From positions 80,502,078 to 80,566,077 of the forward strand of contig OZ020589.1 in assembly GCA_963971535.1 (NCBI GenBank): 64,000 nucleotides of DNA, in the 5' to 3' direction. Source of the stretch: Notolepis coatsorum (Eukaryota > Chordata > Actinopteri > Aulopiformes > Paralepididae). The position numbers were made by a program, and so were the translations under genes. Position 1 is the stretch's first letter. Every line of letters starts with the position of its first letter. The notes below the pieces were generated by a model. The model was not told the DNA's origin. It saw only the letters and a list, made by a program, of their open reading frames with translations, and made no database searches. Below, one piece after another: positions 1 to 9,240 of the stretch.

Positions 1-323
1 GAGTCTTCCGGCACTTCCACGCGCTTCCACTCCTCAAAGGCCGCCACCAGCTTCTTGTTGGCGCAGCCAACTGCAATTACATGGTGCACGGCGTCGAGTG
101 TGCTCGCTGGGACCCATGCGCCCGTGACTTTCAGCTCCGCATCGGCCTTCCGCATCGCCGCCTTCCATGCCTCATGGCACTTAGAGAACTTCCGTTCAAT
201 CTTTGTCCTTCGCGCATCCTGCAGTTCTTGAGCCGCGGCCGTCCGCCTGCGTGGTCGGCCCGCTGCCCCGGATGGGTTCTCCGCCTCCACCACCGTATTG
301 GACTGGCTGCCACTATCAGACAT
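1..323 (-). CDS. Unknown ORF, 3' end cut by window edge
   Basis: An open frame of 107 codons starts at an ATG at 323-321 and runs leftward off the window with no stop. The product begins MSDSGSQSNTVVEAENPSG, has an Arg-rich stretch (RPRRRTAAA) and then a charged, helical-looking segment rich in Lys, Glu and Ala (about residues 35-107). No catalytic motif is visible. I do not recognise the family. The composition would suit the N-terminus of a transposon-encoded nucleic-acid-binding or gag-like protein, but that is inference. Its start lies 28 bp from a cluster of heat-shock elements at 351-433, so the two may belong to one transcription unit. No TATA box is visible between them in the minus direction. 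Confidence 0.45.
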   Translation of the reverse strand, partial: MSDSGSQSNTVVEAENPSGAAGRPRRRTAAAQELQDARRTKIERKFSKCHEAWKAAMRKADAELKVTGAWVPASTLDAVHHVIAVGCANKKLVAAFEEWKRVEVPED

Positions 324-350
324 CTTGCTGTAATGCCAGGACGTTCGCTG

Positions 351-433
351 TTCTAGAATGTTCCGGAAGGTTGTGGATGTTCTAGAAGGTTCCGGAAGGT
401 TGTGGATGTTCGAGGTTCTAGAAGGTTCCGGAA
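351..433. promoter_or_regulatory. Three perfect heat-shock element arrays
   Basis: Three 18-bp blocks at 351-368, 380-397 and 416-433 each match TTCNNGAANNTTCNNGAA exactly, the alternating inverted pentamers bound by HSF trimers. Each block has four units, so there are twelve in 83 bp. A further single TTC at 445-447 follows. The blocks sit in a tandem repeat containing ggttgtgg, so they arose by duplication. They lie between the minus-strand ORF start (323) and a plus-strand TATA box (481). The spacing to that TATA, about 48 bp, is usual for a heat-inducible promoter. Function is inferred from the motif. Confidence 0.7.
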
Positions 434-478
434 GGTTGTGGCTGTTCGATGGTCGAGAATTGCACGGTCATCGTGGTG

Positions 479-486
479 CATATAAG
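479..486 (+). promoter_or_regulatory. TATA box downstream of heat-shock elements
   Basis: CATATAAG at 479-486 sits about 48 bp downstream of the last heat-shock element on the plus strand, which would place a transcription start near 510. The first downstream ATG (514) opens only a 10-codon frame, so no plus-strand protein is evident. It may drive a non-coding or spliced transcript, or be the remnant of an LTR or a captured promoter. Confidence 0.4.
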
Positions 487-969
487 TTTTACTGTAACTG
501 TCCCTCTTGCAATGATGAAGCAACTCGTCTTTGATGTTTACTGATTGGCTTTATTTCCGTTCTAAGAGAACATCTTTATTCCGAACCGTAAAACTGTGAA
601 AACATACATGAAATACAATCAATCACGGATCAAACCATAACAACATACATACAATTTATCGGTTGTTACAAGGGTGGTTGTTAACCCAATGAACTTAACT
701 ACAAGCGCAGTACAGCCCCAAACGTACCTTATTGACTGCATGCAATATGAGAGGACTGTTATGGCGGAAGGTGTCGATGTGGCTTGTCTGAAGATGGTGA
801 CGAAGTGAAGGGACGAACCTTATAGGGTCTCAGTATTTATACACTAGTGTCGATCTATTATGACATCACAGGCCAAAGGACCGCCCGCCAGGGCGATCCC
901 TTATGACATCACAATGACCCAGAGCATTCTAGCCTGTTATAACCGGTTCTATTATGACATCACCACTGC
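487..969. other. Non-coding, with TTATGACATCAC repeated three times
   Basis: No coding sequence is seen. The exact 12-mer TTATGACATCAC occurs at 858-869, 901-912 and 952-963. Its TGACATCA core resembles CRE/AP-1-like sites. The remainder is AT-rich and unassigned. Confidence 0.4.
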
Positions 970-1360
970 AGTTACACTGGGGGTTTGAAGTGTAAACCAA
1001 GCATTAGAGTGAGTATGACAAGGTCCACAACTCTCTTTCTGCTAATCATTGCTGGTTCTGTTCCTGCACAAGAAGCACATTTTTGGTGGGTATAATTGTC
1101 TATTATATCATTTAAATGTACATTTCTCATCAAGCCAGATGCCAAGATATTTGTATACTGTAACTCTCTCAACTAACTCACAGTGAATATATGAAAGTTA
1201 TTGTAAACAACATCTCTGGCTCTAGAGAACATCATACATGTTGTTTTATTTGCATTAAGTACACATTTAAGGAGAAACGTAAGCATTAAAGGAGAGTTCC
1301 AGCAGCTTCTCAATGGCTAATTCATGTCAGTAATACAATAGTCAATAGTATCCTCCACAT
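970..1360 (-). pseudogene. LINE reverse-transcriptase fragment, C-terminal half
   Basis: Read on the minus strand, this piece starts with a degenerate YADD-type active site (reads YVED) at its border with the hAT. It then shows the asparagine/lysine-rich segment typical of non-LTR RTs (ANKTTCMMFSRARDV) and the thumb motif VTVYKYLGIWLDEKCTFK. In-frame stops and frameshifts break it throughout. It continues the fragment at 3252-3780; the two were one element before the hAT landed between them. The motif order is that of L2/CR1-like or related fish LINEs; the exact family is uncertain. Confidence 0.75.
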
Positions 1361-1665
1361 CAGTGATTCCCAACCTGGGGTCCGCCAGACCACAGATGAT
1401 TTGAGGTCTTTAAAAAAAAAAAAAAAAAATAGATTTTTTTTTTTTTTTTGATTTTTTTTTATCATCAGAAGCATGAATAGTCTCTCCACTACAATAAAAA
1501 ATAAAGATAAATAAATAAACATCTAGACATGATTTTTGAACGTTAACAGTAGGCTACCGGGTAGCCGCTAAAACGCGAATCAGTTGACTGTATCACTTTC
1601 TGTAGCTAGCCTAGCACGCTAGTTAACTTTCTCGGCTCGTCTGCAGTCAGCCGCCAGAGGCGAAA

Positions 1666-2340
1666 ATGTGTGACAAACGAAAAGGAGATGACGGCAGCTC
1701 ATCTGCAAAAAAAGTTAGGACCTACAGCAATCGCGAAAATTACATCACCATGGGCTTCACTGAGGGACCAGACAAACGACCTGAGTGTGTGATTTGTGGA
1801 GAAAAGTTGGCAAACTCGAGCCTGAAGCCCAGCAAGCTGAAGAGACATCAGGCGTCTAAGCACCCAGAAACCATTGGGAAGGATCCAGACTTTTTTCGGA
1901 GGAAAGAACAGTCTCTCAAGGCGAACAAGCCTGTTGATGTTAGAGTAGCGTGGAGCAGGGGTGGCAGTGATTTACAGAAGGCTACCGAAGCCTCCTTTGA
2001 GTGTTCGCTTTTAATTGCAAAAGCAAAGAAACCGCACAATATTGGCGAGCAGCTCATCAAACCAGCCTGCATCAAAATGGTTTAGAAACTGTGCGGCCCA
2101 CAGGTGGCGGATAAACTAAAATCAGTACCACTCTCGAACAATGTAGTGAAAGACCGAATTGATAAGATGTCAAGTGATTGCGAGCAGCAGCTGTCAGAAA
2201 AGCTTAGAAAGGGTCCATTTGCCATACAACTTGATGAAACTACAACTGTCGCAGACGAGGCTGTGCTCATCGTTTATGTGCAATATATTGAAAATGAGGA
2301 TCTGAAGCAGGACATTCTCATGTCAGTCAACCTTACATGA
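1666..2340 (+). pseudogene. BED-zinc-finger hAT transposase, truncated
   Basis: The ORF opens at ATG 1666. Residues 20-70 form a BED-type zinc finger with CVIC and HQASKH as metal ligands, the DNA-binding domain of hAT transposases such as the SCAND3/ZBED-like group. An in-frame TAG at 2083 interrupts the frame after 139 codons. The same frame then continues to 2340 and includes FAIQLDETTTV, the region of the first catalytic Asp of the hAT DDE core. The rest of the catalytic core and the C-terminal dimerisation domain are absent. The copy is therefore dead twice over, by a nonsense codon and by 3' loss. Confidence 0.85.
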
Positions 2341-2396
2341 GGTTGAGGTCGAGGTGAGGATATTTTTACTGCAGTGGATTCATACTTCATTCAACA

Positions 2397-3170
2397 TAAA
2401 TGCAAACCGTTCACCATTAGGGCCTGATTTGAGAGGATGAATACAGGATTTGAATATTGGCCAAAATTTTGAAATACATATGGTGCAAGATTAGATTTGT
2501 TGATTGAAGGCACAAGTCAAAGAAGCATAGTGGGTCTAATTATGATGCATATGCCTGTGTATAAGCAGTTTGTTATTAAAATGACAAAAAAAAGGTATTA
2601 AACCCAGCTAGGACAGATTCTCTCTGCTACTGATTGGAATTTCCTGTCTCATATTTAGTTTAATTTGTTGCATTGATTTGTTCCATAAATGCAAACCGTT
2701 CACCATTAGGGACTGATTTGAGAGGATGAATACAGGATTTGAATATTGGCCAAACATTTTGAAATGCATATGGTGCAAGATGAGATTTGTTGATTGAAGG
2801 CACAAGTTAAAGAAGCATAGTGGGTCTAATTGTGATGCATATGCCTGTGTATAAGCAGTTTGTTATTAAAATGACAAAAAAAAAGTATTAAACCCAGCTA
2901 GGACAGATTCTCTCTGCTACTGATTGGAATTTCCTGTCTCATATTTAGTTTAATTTGTTGCATTGATTTGTTCCATAAATGCAAACCGTTCACCATTAGG
3001 GCCTGATTTGAGAGGATGAATACAGCATTTGAATATTGGCCAAACATTTTGAAATGCATATGGTGCAAGATGAGATTTGTTGATTGAAGGCACAAGTCAA
3101 AGAAGCATAGTGGGTCTAATTGTGATGCATATGCCTGTGTATAAGCAGTTTGTTATTAAAATGAAGAAAA
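2397..3170 (+). repeat. 290-bp tandem repeat, about 2.8 copies, inside hAT
   Basis: Units begin with gcaaaccgttcaccattag at 2402, 2691 and 2981, giving periods of 289 and 290 bp. The copies differ at only a few positions, so expansion was recent relative to the decay of the transposase. The last copy runs into the hAT right terminus. Confidence 0.9.
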
Positions 3171-3251
3171 AAAAAGTATTTTATGGTTTTATGGAGAATT
3201 TCATCAGAGATGTTTGGGGGTCCCTGGGGGGAAAAAGGTTGGGAACCACTG

Positions 3252-3780
3252 CTCCACATAAAGATGCCACTCAAAGATGAGACAATATCAATATAAATGG
3301 TAAATAAGACAGGACCCAGGGTTGATCCCTGAAGTATTTCCCATGTACTATGAACACAAAGAAAGATTAAAATTAAGCTAGCATGAGAAAAATTATCCTG
3401 TTTATCCTCTCCAGTGGATTTCCTGATATCAATGGAATACAATGCCTCAAAAACAAAACTAGTAGAGAAAGGCAGAAGAAAAAAGAGGCATGCCCCACAT
3501 TGTCATGATTATTAGGAGGGGGCCCTGCATAATTATTATCAAATGGCCAGCATTAGCCAAATGCTTATTACAGGTTAAGCAGATCTCTTTCTGTTCAGAT
3601 AATAAGCAATCATTAAATTTGACATAGTAGTTTTGTTTTTGTTAGAATTTACTGCCTTCCAAATGTTTGTAGGATTTGAATAAGAGCTAGTGATTGAGTT
3701 CATGTAATAATTTGATTTGGCATTCCTCACAGAGGATGTGCATTTATTTGTAATTAGTCTAAATTAAGCCCAATGGGTTG
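3252..3780 (-). pseudogene. LINE reverse-transcriptase fragment, N-terminal half
   Basis: On the minus strand this piece carries the RT motif ILQGSTLGPVLFTIYI, the degenerate form of the fingers/palm signature GVPQGSILGPLLF. Upstream is a scrambled linker reading like HFANAGHLI. Stops and frameshifts are frequent. It joins the fragment at 970-1360 across the hAT. Beyond about 3600 the similarity fades, so the outer border is approximate. Confidence 0.7.
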
Positions 3781-3808
3781 GATCCCCAGAGTGTCTGGCA
3801 TGTGACCT

Positions 3809-4190
3809 GGGGCCTCATTTATAAAACCTTGCTTAGGATTTGCATGCCAATGGTTGCAGACCACTGTCCAAAATGTACGCACAGCGATATTCCGATTTAT
3901 AATGAGGTGTGCACACATGTCCTACGCCAGTTCCCCATTATAAATCACAATCAACTCCAAACTTTGCGCACGCCCAAAAATGCCTATAAATGGCCAGTGA
4001 AACAGACCTTCATACAGCCCGAATAGAGAATATTATGGCAAACATTGCAAAGATGGCAAGGAAAATACATTTCACGGATTTTGAAATAGAGATTCTAATA
4101 GGGGAAGTGGAAGCCAGATCATCCTCCACATCATCCAACAGTAGAACAAATAAAGCATCCATTGTGCCTTTTTATACCAACCCACAAATA
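3809..4190 (+). mobile_element. PIF/Harbinger-like fragment
   Basis: It begins with GGGGCCTCATTTATAAAACC, close to the terminus of the element at 51567 (GGCCCTCATTTATCAAC) and typical of fish Harbinger-group ends. Internal sequence holds a Myb/SANT-like ORF start. No matching right end is visible, so only a 5' part remains. The stretch 4191-4335 that follows is AT-rich with nothing recognised. Confidence 0.6.
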
Positions 4191-4193
4191 TGA
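4035..4193 (+). pseudogene. Myb/SANT-like DNA-binding protein fragment of Harbinger
   Basis: From ATG 4035 the frame reads MANIAKMARKIHFTDFEIEI and LIGEVEAR. This matches the pattern of the trihelix/Myb-SANT protein (MSANTD-like) that is the second ORF of PIF/Harbinger elements. It normally helps import the transposase and bind the termini. Only the first helix region remains before unrelated sequence and a stop at 4191. An upstream in-frame ATG at 3990 is less likely, because family members start just before the Arg/Lys-x-x-F-T-x-x-E motif. Confidence 0.5.
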
Positions 4194-4335
4194 TATTCTA
4201 TGGAACAGGTGTGGTGTTTAATGACAATATATGAACCATGATTGATTGATAGATTTTATTTATGGATATAGAATCAATATAGACTATGCCAGACTGAGGC
4301 ACCAAACACAGCAGTTTAACAGTTTAAACAGAGAC

Positions 4336-4902
4336 TGGAGAATTATCCGACGTTTTTCCCAATATATTTATCATTATTATCCTTCATTATTATCATGAGT
4401 AACATTTATTGTATACATTTATTGCATGACTTAATTATTATCTGGTGCCGCCTAGTTGACGCACTTGTATGTATTGCGACTCTGAGCAGGTAAGCTGTCT
4501 CTGCGCCGGCGCGTCGCGCTATTTAAGTGACACTCTGAGCCTAGACTGTAAGGTGAAAAGCCCTGTGGGCGAACTCTTGACTGGCCAACGGTATGTTGCA
4601 TTGTATGCGCCGTTAATATCCGCATTTCTCTTTAATTCATATATATAGTTACTAATTAATGCCGTTTATTTCCTTTCCTTTGTATAGGTAAATAATCTGA
4701 CTAACGTCTGATTGTATGCTGACTGACTAAACGCTGACTGAATGTACATGCTGACTATAGACTAACTACATGCAGACTGACTAACGTCTGGCTAACTGTT
4801 ACCTGGCTAAACGTCTGGCTACACTATCAAGTACCGGCGGTTGCTAAATTGCAACCTAACTATCAACGAACTATTATCAAGTCGACTTGGTTGAACATTA
4901 CC
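4336..4902 (+). repeat. BEL 5' LTR (shared part)
   Basis: It is nearly identical to 15589-16130 except for a 28-bp stretch present only here. Both copies agree through gaacattacc and then diverge. If one more A is included after removing a possible insertion (4903-7105), the LTR would run TGG...CCA. The true end is uncertain because the sequence after the 3' copy also has an AATAAA (16279-16284). Confidence 0.75.
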
Positions 4903-6091
4903 TGTAACGGAGGGGTTACAAAACCCTGACTGTATTAAAGATTGTGATAGATTAAACCACTGCTAGTTATGTACTTTAATTACTGGCCAAACAGTACATC
5001 AAATATAGATGGTGAACACCCACAAGAACACGGCATTGACACAGAAATACTATTGGAGGGTAATTTATTATTATTAGGCAACGTCAGGTTACAGAATGAG
5101 AATTAGGGTCGCGCTTGTATGGCGAATAATATACATAAAGTCAGTCAAGAGCATAAGTCACTAAGAATAGCAGGAATCCTATGATGGGTCTAAGCTGACG
5201 CCACCTGTTGTATAGTAGCAATTATATAGGGCAACACCGGTACCAACTGGAGACAATGGGTTCCCTCCGGGGTGTAAGGCCTGGAGGGTAGAGGAATGTT
5301 CGGGTACTCCGTCTGAGTCAACGAGGAATAAAGAGACTCCAGGTACAGGAGTCGGTGCTTGTACTCCCTTGATCAGCAGACAAAAGCAATAGTTGTAATC
5401 CAAGATGCTCGACAGCATTGACGACAGCTAGCCAGCCCCGTCCACGAGGCAGGCCCGAGTGGTAATCCTCACGAGGTTTAATCCCAAACGATAGTGGAAA
5501 TCAACGGTGCTCTTCTCCGGTAGTCACGTCCCAAATCAATATAATCCAACCAGGAATGGTTCTGCAATCGCCGGCGCCGATTCTCCTGTGTACATGTCCA
5601 ACGGTTCTCGCCTAGGACTCCTCGGGTGTGGGCGACGTATTTAGGCCACACAGCCTGGATAAGTGCACTAGCTAAAGACACGACGAACCGATGGGTAATG
5701 CTACACACGGAAGAACTGTGGCCGCACGATATACAATAAATGATCGACTATTGACTTCACATTAGATTAAGTCGAACTCAACGTTACTTCATTAAACTCT
5801 GACACTTTAACATTCTATTCGCACGCGGTTCTCAATGCTCTATTTAGACGCAAGGTTGCTCACTTCACTGCACGTTGACTCGTGGTGAAGGTTGGTAAGG
5901 TACTGAATGAACTACTGCTGTTTACACCAGGACGGAGTGGATACACACGACGGGGCACATTGGAGAGGACGCGGTCAGCTCAAGGGAAGTGAAACGTTGA
6001 TGTTGACTGCTTATTGGGTTGGAATCGCCGTATTCCGCCCACATGCTGGTTGCTTGAAGTGGTGGGGTCGCCGAATTCCATCCAATGTTAA

Positions 6092-6665
6092 TGGTAAACG
6101 CTAGCCATTAGCCAACCAATGCTAATACTGCTAGCCACCAATGCTAACGCTGTTAGCCAAAGACTGCTAACACTGCTAGCTGCCAATGCTTAACGCTAGC
6201 CATTAGCCAACCAATGCTAATACTGCTAGCCACCAATGCTAACGCTGTTAGCCAAAGACTGCTAACACTGCTAGCTGCCAATGCTAAACGCTAGCCATTA
6301 GCCAACCAATGCTAATACTGCTAGCCACCAATGCTAACGCTGTTAGCCAAAGACTGCTAACACTGCTAGCTGCCAATGCTAAACGCTAGCCATTAGCCAA
6401 CTAATGCTAATACTGCTAGCCACCAATGCTAACGCTGTTAGCCAAAGACTGCTAACACTGCTAGCTGCCAATGCTAAACGCTAGCCATTAGCCAACCAAT
6501 GCTAATACCGCTAGCCACCAATGCTAACGCTGTTAGCCAAAGACTGCTAACATTGCTAGCCACCAATGCTAATGCTGTTAGCCAAAGAATGCTAACACCG
6601 CTAGCAGTCAATGCTAACGCTGTTAGCCAAAGAATGCTAACACTGCTGGCCACCAATGCTAGCTA
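6092..6665 (+). repeat. 95-bp minisatellite rich in GCTAGCC/GTTAGCC
   Basis: Five copies start at cattagccaa at 6106, 6201, 6296, 6391 and 6486, with an exact 95-bp period, and then a degenerate tail runs to about 6665. Each unit is itself built of diverged sub-repeats of the type ccaatgctaa, so it is a higher-order repeat. Confidence 0.95.
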
Positions 6666-6669
6666 AAGA

Positions 6670-7035
6670 ACATTATCATTGACACCTTGCCTTGGCTGTG
6701 TTGAACTAAGCAACTACGTTGTTGCTCCAAACGCTGTGAACATTTCATTGACACCTATGCCTTGGCTGTGTTGAACCGAGGAACTACGTTGTTGCTCCAA
6801 ACGCTGTGAACATTATCATTGACACCCATGCCTTGGCTGTGTTGAGCTAGGCAACTACGTTGTTGCTCCCAACGCTGTGAACATTATCATTAACACCCCT
6901 ATGCCTTGGCTGTGTTGAACCAAGCAACTACGTTGTTGCTCCAAACGCTGTGAACATTATCATTGACACGCCTATCTATGCCTTGGCTGTGTTGAACTGT
7001 GCAATTATATTGTTGCTCCAAACGCCGTGAACTGT
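6670..7035 (+). repeat. About 72-bp minisatellite
   Basis: Five imperfect units share ccttggctgtgttgaac and acgttgttgctcc, starting near 6671, 6741, 6811, 6882 and 6955 (70-73 bp apart). The array is adjacent to the 95-bp array and unrelated in sequence. Confidence 0.92.
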
Positions 7036-7316
7036 ACTATGAATGGAGCTGTAGCGGTGCTCACCAACTCTATCCTATTTGTTCACTTACATTGGGGCCA
7101 TTACCAGGTTCAAGTGAGTGAAGCGAAACTACGTTGACCCACTATACGGTCCCGTCATTATCTCCTGCTTGGAGCAGTGTCATTGTAATCACACTGCTAC
7201 ACGCCAACTGTACAAACTGTGCTTCTGACTGTTAACCCCATTGTTTACTACTGCCTGCGACCAGTGACTCAGCCGCAAAAAGAGCTCCAGTTGGGGCAAC
7301 GGCTGACTGGGACAAG

Positions 7317-9240
7317 ATGGATGGTGTAGATGTGGAAGAGCTAAAGAAGAGGCGTACTGCGGCACAAACAGCTTTCACAAGGAGAGCCAACCAGGTAGCT
7401 GACAATGTTTTTTTTGTATTTTATTTTTTTATTATTTTTTAAACAAACACATAAACAAACATGACAACACACAATAAGATATACAGGCATTAGTTGTCAG
7501 TGCACATCCAATGAAATCACATTTTAGTTAATTGTCTTATATAGGATATACCCTTAATACCTGTTATCTAAAAACCTACACACATATGCTCCAGCTCGTA
7601 CCCCCTGACAATGTTGACACTGCATCGCTAGCGGAGCTCGTCAACGACAGGAAAGCTCTTCAGATAGAGTTTGCGAAGCTCGTTGACACGACAGGGGACT
7701 ATGTTGGAGCATTGGAGGAGGCCGACGGAACTACGCATGCTACCGTGATAGCCTACGCCACAGCAAAGAAAGACGGAAGCAAGCAGAGGAAAATGGCACT
7801 GGAGAAGAAGATCTTCTAGGAGGTATGGTCCCGCTTCGTTCAACCAAAATTAGGCCCCCTTGAAGTGGAGTTCAAGGAGGCCTTGGAAGAGGCAAAGAGA
7901 CTCAGCACCCAATGGGCACCCCAAGACAAGAGAGCATTGGAGGGAAACAAATTGGAGAGAAGACTCAACGCCTTCGAACAAATGGTGAGAGAGTGGAGAT
8001 ACCTTCTTCCAACTCCCAACATATCTGAATTAGAGAAGCGGTACAGGCACTTGGACGAGGAAAGAGCAGCACTGATGGACAGGTGGTTGACCCTCCTAGA
8101 GCCTGGTGGAAAGGGTGACACTGGAAGTGCTTATGAGGGTGAAGAGGATATAAGGACACACAACATTGAAAGGGGCGGTGAAGTAACCAGCCCACTTGAT
8201 ATTGCAAACGATGTTCTGCAACGTGCCGCGGAAGCTAAACCTTCCCTGTCCACCAACGGCAAAAGTGAAGTCCTTCACATCCACTCGTCATCTCCTCAGC
8301 TTGACAGTAGTCAAACAGAGGGCACTTCCAAAGACTCTCCCTTACCTTTCGGGAGCCACGAGGGGGCCCCTAAAGCAACCCATCTCCAGCTTGGAGCAAA
8401 GACCACAAGGAGTGGACCTCATGAGTATACCGACAGGAGTTCGCTCCCACGGGTAAGACAACCCGGCAGCGAACCCTATTTTTACCAGAGCGCTGACCTC
8501 GCTATCATGCCTCAGTTACGAGGTGACCACGCCACGCTACCAGGTGATGAGGGCGCAACGCGGGAAGGTCTCGCTCACCACAGAGCCCACCAGGGGGCCC
8601 GACCAAAGATAAAGCTCGCCGCCATCAATCTGCCCAAATTCTGTGGCGACAGAAGCACCTATTGGCGCTGGCGGGATAATTGGGAGGACCTCCAGGCTTT
8701 AGCCGAACCATCAGGATTGCCTGTATGCAAATTATATCACCTTCTTGACAGCGTAGAAGAGCCACTGAGAAAGAAACTCGGGCTGGATCACTGCAGAACA
8801 GCGGACGACGTTTTCAGGCTCCTGGACAACCGTTTGAGACAGGAGCACAACCGCAAGTCTGATCCTCAAAGGTCTGGAAGAAGTGCCTCCAGTACGGAGT
8901 AACCAGCCTAGGCCAATGATTGACCTGGTCCAGGCAGTGGAAACCGCACTGTACGACTTAAAAGACCTTGGGATGGAGGACGTGATAAAAAACCACCTAA
9001 CTGTTGCCGCCATAGAGAGAAAACTGCCTATAGGCATGAGAGAGAAGTGGATCTCCTATGAGCGTCACCCCGCGAATGGCGTCACGCCCGCAAGTTACTT
9101 TGATAGACTCTTGTCATTTCTGAAAGGACAGGAAAGGATCCTCGAGAGGCTAGCACAGTTGGAGATCGGAGCCACCCACGCTGGCGAAAGACCAACCCAG
9201 CGTTTACAAGAACGACAGCGGGCGAAGTAAGAAGGGAGCC
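7317..9240 (+). pseudogene. BEL/Pao gag, disrupted
   Basis: Gag opens at ATG 7317 (MDGVDVEELKKRR) with a helical, charged N-terminus. After 31 codons an L1 3' fragment (7410-7604) splits it, and the frame resumes at 7607. An amber TAG at 7817-7819 is bypassed in the same frame up to 8902. A frameshift near 8835-8865 moves the reading to the frame ending at 9230, and another near 9150-9230 leads into the zinc-knuckle region. The middle contains the conserved segment around IKLAAINLPKFCGD (about 8615-8660), typical of the BEL gag core. The protein is not producible as one chain. Confidence 0.85.
7410..7604 (-). mobile_element. 5'-truncated L1 3' end inserted in gag
   Basis: A 195-bp insertion has a T-run at its left (a minus-strand poly-A tail). 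It matches the 3' end of the L1/Tx1-like copy at 35945-37465. The 11-bp duplication ctgacaatgtt at 7399-7409 and 7605-7615 marks it as target-primed integration. Gag reads straight through when one duplicate and the insert are ignored. Confidence 0.9.

Larger units (their letters stand above)
1361..3251 (+). mobile_element. Decayed hAT transposon with 8-bp TSD
   Basis: The left end CAGTGATTCCCAACC (1361) and the inverted right end GGTTGGGAACCACTG (ending 3251) form hAT-type terminal inverted repeats. The 8-bp duplication ctccacat flanks the element exactly (1353-1360 and 3252-3259). Inside are the N-terminal part of a BED-finger transposase (1666-2340) and about 2.8 copies of a 290-bp tandem repeat that occupy the place of the transposase C-terminus. 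It cannot encode an active transposase and inserted into a minus-strand LINE. Confidence 0.92.
4903..7105. other. Candidate 2.2-kb insertion or expanded leader in BEL
   Basis: This sequence lies between the shared 5' LTR and gag and has no counterpart after the 3' LTR. CATTACC is found at its left border (4896-4902) and as its last 7 bases (7099-7105), which may be a TSD. It starts TGTAACGG. It holds two minisatellites (6092-6665, 6670-7035) and no defensible ORF. It may instead be a genuine long leader. Confidence 0.35.

Noticed and set aside
1322..1522. Short minus-strand ORF with Lys and Phe runs
   Set aside because: It crosses the hAT terminus and A/T homopolymers; no domain.
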